Shown piece by piece: positions 59,808-64,000 of a stretch of DNA of 64,000 bases (positions are counted from its first letter, which is position 1; each line of letters opens with the position of its first letter). Source of the DNA: Marinobacter sp. F3R08 (GTDB lineage Bacteria; Pseudomonadota; Gammaproteobacteria; Pseudomonadales; Oleiphilaceae). The DNA lies in contig NZ_JAHKPI010000005.1 in assembly GCF_018860425.1 (NCBI RefSeq), forward strand, positions 105,051-169,050, written 5' to 3'. A program made the translations under genes and the position numbers. A model generated the notes under the pieces. That model had not been told where the DNA came from. It saw only the letters and a program-made list of their open reading frames with translations, and searched no databases.

Positions 59808-61004
59808 TTACTCGATAATCTTGGAAACGACACCGGCACCTACAGTACGACCACCTTCACGAATCGCGAAACGCAGACCATCTTCCATGGCAATCGGTGC
59901 AATCAGGGTAACGTCCATTTTGACGTTGTCACCCGGCATTACCATTTCCACACCTTCTGGCAGTTCGCAAGAACCGGTTACGTCGGTGGTACGGAAGTAG
60001 AACTGCGGACGGTAGCCCTTGAAGAACGGAGTATGACGACCACCTTCTTCTTTGCTCAGTACGTATACTTCACATTCGAACTTAGTGTGCGGCTTGATGG
60101 AGCCTGGCACACACAGAACCTGACCACGCTCAACGTCGTCACGCTTGGTACCACGCAGCAGAACACCAACGTTCTCACCAGCTCGACCTTCGTCCAGCAG
60201 CTTGCGGAACATCTCAACACCGGTACAAGTGGTCTTCACGGTATCCTTGATACCAACGATTTCCACTTCGTCACCAACTTTGATGATGCCACGCTCAACA
60301 CGGCCGGTTACAACCGTACCACGACCAGAGATAGAGAAGACGTCCTCGATCGGCATCAGGAACGGCTGATCAATCGCACGCTCCGGCTCAGGAATATAAG
60401 CATCCAGAGCTTCTACCAGCTTCTTGACAGCGGTAGTACCCATCTCGTTGTCGTCTTTGCCTTCCAGGGCCATCAGCGCGGAACCGGTCACGATCGGAGT
60501 ATCGTCACCAGGGAAGTCATATTGACTCAACAGGTCACGAACCTCCATCTCGACCAGCTCAAGCAACTCCTCATCATCAACCATGTCCGCCTTGTTCAGG
60601 AACACGATAATGTAAGGAACACCGACCTGACGTGACAGCAGGATATGCTCACGAGTCTGCGGCATGGGGCCGTCAGCTGCAGAACAAACCAGGATAGCGC
60701 CGTCCATCTGCGCCGCACCAGTGATCATATTCTTCACATAGTCAGCGTGACCCGGGCAATCCACGTGCGCATAATGACGGGTCGGAGAATCGTACTCAAC
60801 GTGAGACGTCGCGATGGTGATACCACGCGCACGCTCTTCCGGCGCATTATCGATCTGGTCAAACGCACGACTCTCGCCAGTGCCAAACACCTCGTGACAC
60901 ACACGAGTCAGCGCTGCGGTCAGAGTGGTCTTACCATGGTCAACGTGACCGATGGTGCCCACGTTCAAGTGCGGCTTATTACGTTCAAACTTAGACTTAG
61001 ACAT
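59808..61004 (-). CDS. tufB: Elongation factor Tu, copy in the tRNA operon
   Basis: The product has 398 residues with the same GTPase motifs as the other copy. It starts with ATG (MSKSKFERN); a frame open to 61025 is not conserved. It differs from the str copy at 12 residues: E4S, S9N, four within [11 protein letters not shown] to R in EERARG, F/V to Y/I before NKADM, D to A before YIPEPERA, S to D in NVKMDVTL, and A to S near the C-terminus. It follows tRNA-Thr(GGT), like tufB in E. coli, and is followed by tRNA-Trp. Confidence 0.98.
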   Translation of the reverse strand: MSKSKFERNKPHLNVGTIGHVDHGKTTLTAALTRVCHEVFGTGESRAFDQIDNAPEERARGITIATSHVEYDSPTRHYAHVDCPGHADYVKNMITGAAQMDGAILVCSAADGPMPQTREHILLSRQVGVPYIIVFLNKADMVDDEELLELVEMEVRDLLSQYDFPGDDTPIVTGSALMALEGKDDNEMGTTAVKKLVEALDAYIPEPERAIDQPFLMPIEDVFSISGRGTVVTGRVERGIIKVGDEVEIVGIKDTVKTTCTGVEMFRKLLDEGRAGENVGVLLRGTKRDDVERGQVLCVPGSIKPHTKFECEVYVLSKEEGGRHTPFFKGYRPQFYFRTTDVTGSCELPEGVEMVMPGDNVKMDVTLIAPIAMEDGLRFAIREGGRTVGAGVVSKIIE

Positions 61005-61055
61005 TCGACCAATCTCCCTAATCAACCAGGACCGTAACGTTGACCGGATAAATAA

Positions 61056-61131
61056 TGGAGCTCATGGGCGGATTTGAACCGCCGACCTCACCCTTACCAA
61101 GGGTGTGCTCTACCAACTGAGCTACATGAGC
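61056..61131 (-). tRNA. tRNA-Thr (GGT anticodon)
   Basis: A 76-base cloverleaf with acceptor GCTCATG/CATGAGC, anticodon stem CACCC/GGGTG with GGT in the loop TTGGTAA, T-loop GTTCAAATC and an encoded CCA. It is the fourth tRNA of the operon, 52 bases before tuf, in the thrT position of the E. coli cluster. Confidence 0.97.
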
Positions 61132-61145
61132 ATTGCAAAATAAAC

Positions 61146-61220
<75 letters not shown>

Positions 61221-61231
61221 GAGCAATTTAG

Positions 61232-61316
61232 TGGTGGAGGGGGCAGGATTCGAACCTGCGAAGGCGATGCCGTCAGATTTACAGTCTGATCCCTTTGGCC
61301 ACTCGGGAACCCCTCC
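61232..61316 (-). tRNA. tRNA-Tyr (GTA anticodon)
   Basis: An 85-base class II tRNA with a long variable arm, acceptor GGAGGGG/CCCCTCC, anticodon GTA in CAGACTGTAAATCTG and an encoded CCA. It matches tyrU of the E. coli cluster. Confidence 0.97.
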
Positions 61317-61356
61317 GAGTCGGGCTTGAATACACAAACCCGTCAAAACTAAAAAG

Positions 61357-61432
61357 TGGAGCTGGCGGACGGAATCGAACCCCCGACCTGCTGATTACAA
61401 GTCAGCTGCTCTACCAACTGAGCTACGCCAGC
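61357..61432 (-). tRNA. tRNA-Thr (TGT anticodon)
   Basis: A 76-base cloverleaf with acceptor GCTGGCG/CGCCAGC, anticodon stem GCTGA/TCAGC with TGT, T-loop GTTCGATTC and an encoded CCA. It is the first RNA of the operon, in the thrU position. Confidence 0.97.
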
Positions 61433-61460
61433 TCACATTCGCCTCATCAGCGAGGGCGGT

Positions 61461-61489
61461 ATACTACGGATTTTTTTCTGGCGTTGCAA
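61461..61489 (-). promoter_or_regulatory. Promoter of the tRNA-tuf-secE-nusG transcript
   Basis: On the minus strand TTGCAA (61489-61484) and TAGTAT (61466-61461) are 17 bases apart. The discriminator ACCGCCCTCGC is GC-rich, as in stringently controlled stable-RNA promoters. The -35 and part of the spacer lie inside the last codons of the SPOR-like gene. Confidence 0.7.
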
Positions 61490-62138
61490 CACCTTCACAA
61501 GGCCTAATTTCAACGAAATCAAAATTGCTGCCGTAATCCGCTTTAACCGCCTGAACCAACTCGTTAGCGAGCTCTGGTTCTGCCTCAAAAGAGAGCGCGT
61601 AGCTTATCTGATTTCGGGGGAAGTTGACCAGTACCGCATTAAGATTCTGGCGTTTTTTTTCTTCGAGCACGGATATTGCAGATTGACGTGATTCAAACAA
61701 CCCGAGAGAGATGGCGTTACGGTTCTCGCCTTCGGTCACCAGATAAGAATCGATACCCTGCCGCTGAATTGCCCGAAACTGCCTCAACGCCACATCCTCC
61801 GGTTGAGGGGGAATCAGAATCCAATGTAGTGGCGGCAGCTCTCTGTTGACCTCCTCTACCGTGATAGCCGTTTCGCCAGCAAGAGGCTGCCCATCTAGGA
61901 GGTTTCGTGCGCGCTCCGCAGTTTCCAGCCACCCGAGACGCACACAGGAGTTTACTATCGGAACCGGCGAGGAAAAATGCTCACGCCCCGCGGTGTCCGG
62001 CTCCGGGGATTTCAAGCTAGCAACTCTGGGTAAACTGCCGGTCGCAAAACTGGCCATACCACCAGACGGTCCAATCAGGGCCGGCAGGTAATAGAGCGCC
62101 ACACTGAGCAACAAAAGCAAAAGCGCTAACAGCCTCAT
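61464..62138 (-). CDS. SPOR-like membrane-anchored protein
   Basis: The product has 224 residues. A leucine-rich N-terminal hydrophobic segment (MRLLALLLLLLSVALYYLPALIG) is a signal anchor, followed by a periplasmic region. The middle and C-terminus (LHWILIPPQPEDVALRQFRAIQRQGIDSYLV..., RNAISLGLFESRQSAISVLEEKKRQN) have the beta-alpha-beta pattern of SPOR domains that bind denuded peptidoglycan, though diverged. I chose ATG 62138, which overlaps the coaX stop (ATGA), over a GTG two codons upstream. It is the last gene of the birA-coaX operon. Confidence 0.75.
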   Translation of the reverse strand: MRLLALLLLLLSVALYYLPALIGPSGGMASFATGSLPRVASLKSPEPDTAGREHFSSPVPIVNSCVRLGWLETAERARNLLDGQPLAGETAITVEEVNRELPPLHWILIPPQPEDVALRQFRAIQRQGIDSYLVTEGENRNAISLGLFESRQSAISVLEEKKRQNLNAVLVNFPRNQISYALSFEAEPELANELVQAVKADYGSNFDFVEIRPCEGVATPEKNP

Positions 62139-62869
62139 TCGCACGCTTCCTCAGCATGGATCGCCCGCAGACCCTTGAGGACAAGATCAGGACACAGCAT
62201 GCCGGGCAAGCCAAGATCCATTAGTCGCGCAGCGTCTCCGCCAGTCACCAACACATCGGATAATGCTAATCTCCGAGCATCAGCATTGAGACGCTGAATC
62301 ATGGCTGACAACAGCCAGGAAAGCCCATGATTCACGCATTCGCCCGTACTCTTGCCAGGATAGATAGTCGATTCGCTCTGCGCTTCAAAGTCGATTCGTG
62401 CAGCATCTGTCCTGAGGCTCCGCAACATCATCTGCAGGCCCGGAAGGATATAGCCGCCCAGGTGCTGACCACTCCGATCCACGTAATCGACGGTGATTGC
62501 ACTACCCGCATCCACCACAACATATCCCAGTTTGTGTGCGAGCCAGGCACCATACATGGCATGCCATCGATCGGCTCCCATTTTCCCAACATCCTGATAG
62601 GCATTAACGAGGCCGTTACGGGCACGCTCAGACCAATAGAAATCCACAGACGCTGCGCATACTCGTGCAAGTAGCTCGCTCAACAGCGCTCGCCTTTGCT
62701 CAGAGGCAACCGTAGATACGGCTACACTCTTAACGTCCCTGAGCCTGTCTCCAGCGCCAGCCAATGGGTTTTCGTCCGCAAGGGATCCGGTCCCACATGC
62801 CAGCGGGCCTCCCCGATCATCGAGACACCATTTCAGGCGGGTATTTCCGGAATCAATAAAGAGTTTCAT
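62135..62869 (-). CDS. coaX: Type III pantothenate kinase
   Basis: The product has 244 residues. The ASKHA-fold phosphate loop is FIDSGNTRLKWCL; GADRWHAMYGA and DAGSAITVDYVD are the other family motifs, followed by GGYILPGLQMM. It phosphorylates pantothenate in the first step of CoA synthesis and needs a monovalent cation rather than being inhibited by CoA. Its start overlaps the birA stop (ATGA). No coaA appears in the window. Confidence 0.95.
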   Translation of the reverse strand: MKLFIDSGNTRLKWCLDDRGGPLACGTGSLADENPLAGAGDRLRDVKSVAVSTVASEQRRALLSELLARVCAASVDFYWSERARNGLVNAYQDVGKMGADRWHAMYGAWLAHKLGYVVVDAGSAITVDYVDRSGQHLGGYILPGLQMMLRSLRTDAARIDFEAQSESTIYPGKSTGECVNHGLSWLLSAMIQRLNADARRLALSDVLVTGGDAARLMDLGLPGMLCPDLVLKGLRAIHAEEACE

Positions 62870-63831
62870 GGCATTACCCGGAGACTGATTTCACCTGCCC
62901 GAACCGGAACGATGCCTGTTTGAGTTCTTATCTGATAGTTTCCGGTTTCGTCAATACCGCAACCAACACCCTGTACGTCTCCCCCTCTCGATTGAAGCAA
63001 TTTACCCATAAAGATATCCCGGCGCTGCCAGGGCTCACGAAAGTCCGCAAACCCTACATCGGAAAACAAGGAGACTGCATCGATGACAGCATCGATAATA
63101 CTACTGGCAATCTGGTTACGGGACCAAGCGATCCCTGGACATGCTCCAACCAGACTACTCCAGGGTTGATCAACGTGGTCGGCCTGAGACATATGCACAT
63201 TGAGACCGATACCGGCGATCACTTGAACCACCCCCTCCTCCAGCTCTCCCTGGAGCTCAACGAGAATACCCCCGAGCTTACCATCTGGCTGAAAAATATC
63301 ATTCGGCCATTTTAGTCCCACCTCAGGCACACCTAGCCGCTCAAGAGCATTCGCAACAGCGACACCCAAGACCAGACTTAAACCATCCAGGACCGCAAAG
63401 CCCCCATGAAACGTGAGCCCCATACTCAAATACAGGTTTTCCCCTCGAGGACTTTGCCAGACTCTCCCTCGCCGCCCTCGGCCAGATGTTTGTCCGTCGG
63501 CTATAACCACTGGGACCCCATTGACCCCATGCGCCATCAATCTGACCACTTCAGCATTCGTTGAATCCACCTCATCGAACACTTTAAGCACAATCTGCTC
63601 TTTCCGCGCAGACGCAAGACTATCCAGAATCATGCCCCGGTCGAGCAGATCAATCCGGGACATAAGCTGATACCCCCGACCGCGGATGGTAGCGATTTCA
63701 ACACCGTCATCCATCGCGCGCCGGGCCTGTTTCCAGATCGCCGTTCGACTCACTCCGAGCTTCTCGGCCAGGGCCTCCCCGGAGTGGACCTGTCCATCAC
63801 TGAGGAGCTCTATTAGTGCCTTGGATTTCAT
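62866..63831 (-). CDS. birA: Bifunctional biotin-protein ligase and biotin operon repressor
   Basis: The product has 321 residues. An N-terminal winged helix (LIELLSDGQVHSGEALAEKLGVSRTAIWKQARRA) is followed by the ligase core with GRGRRGRVWQSPRGENLYLS (biotinyl-AMP loop, GRGRRG) and LKWPNDIF. The short C-terminal SH3-like domain ends in VPVRAGEISLRVMP. It biotinylates acetyl-CoA carboxylase and can repress bio genes. It starts the three-gene operon; the remaining 169 bases of the window upstream of it show no gene or clear promoter. Confidence 0.96.
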   Translation of the reverse strand: MKSKALIELLSDGQVHSGEALAEKLGVSRTAIWKQARRAMDDGVEIATIRGRGYQLMSRIDLLDRGMILDSLASARKEQIVLKVFDEVDSTNAEVVRLMAHGVNGVPVVIADGQTSGRGRRGRVWQSPRGENLYLSMGLTFHGGFAVLDGLSLVLGVAVANALERLGVPEVGLKWPNDIFQPDGKLGGILVELQGELEEGVVQVIAGIGLNVHMSQADHVDQPWSSLVGACPGIAWSRNQIASSIIDAVIDAVSLFSDVGFADFREPWQRRDIFMGKLLQSRGGDVQGVGCGIDETGNYQIRTQTGIVPVRAGEISLRVMP

Positions 63832-64000
63832 AAGACGTATCCAGCCATGAGATTAGGTAAGGCCGGATTAAACACCAGGGAAGGAAAAAAGACAAAGCCG
63901 GCAACCCGACTTTGCGAAGCCGTAGTGGCCAAATCGGACTACTTCCATTAATCAAACGAAGCCTATTTGATTCCGTTCCGCGGAAACGATGCTTGAGGGG

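Noticed and set aside
63832..64000. Hairpin-like repeats and the 10-bp palindrome TTCCGCGGAA near the right end
   Set aside because: Short, without a U-tract or a matching gene; the context to the right is missing.

Overview
The window looks like core chromosome of a halophilic gammaproteobacterium, most probably Marinobacter or a close relative. This rests on my recognition of the protein sequences, on moderately GC-rich DNA (I did not compute a value), and on a Pseudomonas-type gene order. I see no prophage, insertion sequence, integron, CRISPR array or plasmid gene. Nearly every gene belongs to a known family, and I found no clearly undescribed multi-gene system. The points of interest are a domain fusion in LPS assembly, two unequal EF-Tu copies, and a set of regulatory RNA and promoter elements readable in the intergenic gaps.

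Left part (1-7.6 kb): an LPS core and lipid A cluster. It holds the 3' end of a lipid A acyltransferase, an O-antigen-ligase/GT2 fusion, a minus-strand operon (GT25, CDP-glycerol-transferase-like, GT4, Kdo kinase), a divergent GT9 heptosyltransferase and a DUF6165 protein. Next come ilvE and glnE, a divergent two-helix K+ channel with an RCK domain, a CYTH protein, a porin with a long upstream region, then dtd, pip and typA on the minus strand.

Nitrogen block (19-24.2 kb): glnA, a DUF4124 protein, ntrB and ntrC. Upstream of glnA are two NtrC-type dyads and a GG-N10-GC sigma-54 promoter. With glnE at 8.7-11.6 kb, the window carries the enzyme, its adenylyltransferase and its transcriptional control. 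Then follow ssb, a YajR-type MFS carrier and uvrA.

Ribosomal superblock (29.4-61.4 kb, all minus strand). In transcription order it reads: four tRNAs, tuf, tRNA-Trp, secE, nusG, rplKAJL, rpoBC, rpsLG, fusA, tuf, then the S10, spc and alpha operons down to rplQ. This is the unbroken arrangement known from pseudomonads; in E. coli it is split. Recognisable promoters stand before the tRNAs, rpsJ and rpsM. Terminators or attenuators lie after nusG, between rplL and rpoB, after rpoC and after the second tuf.

Right end (61.5-64 kb): birA, coaX and a short SPOR-like protein form an overlapping operon; the tRNA/tuf promoter lies inside the last 30 bases of the SPOR-like gene.
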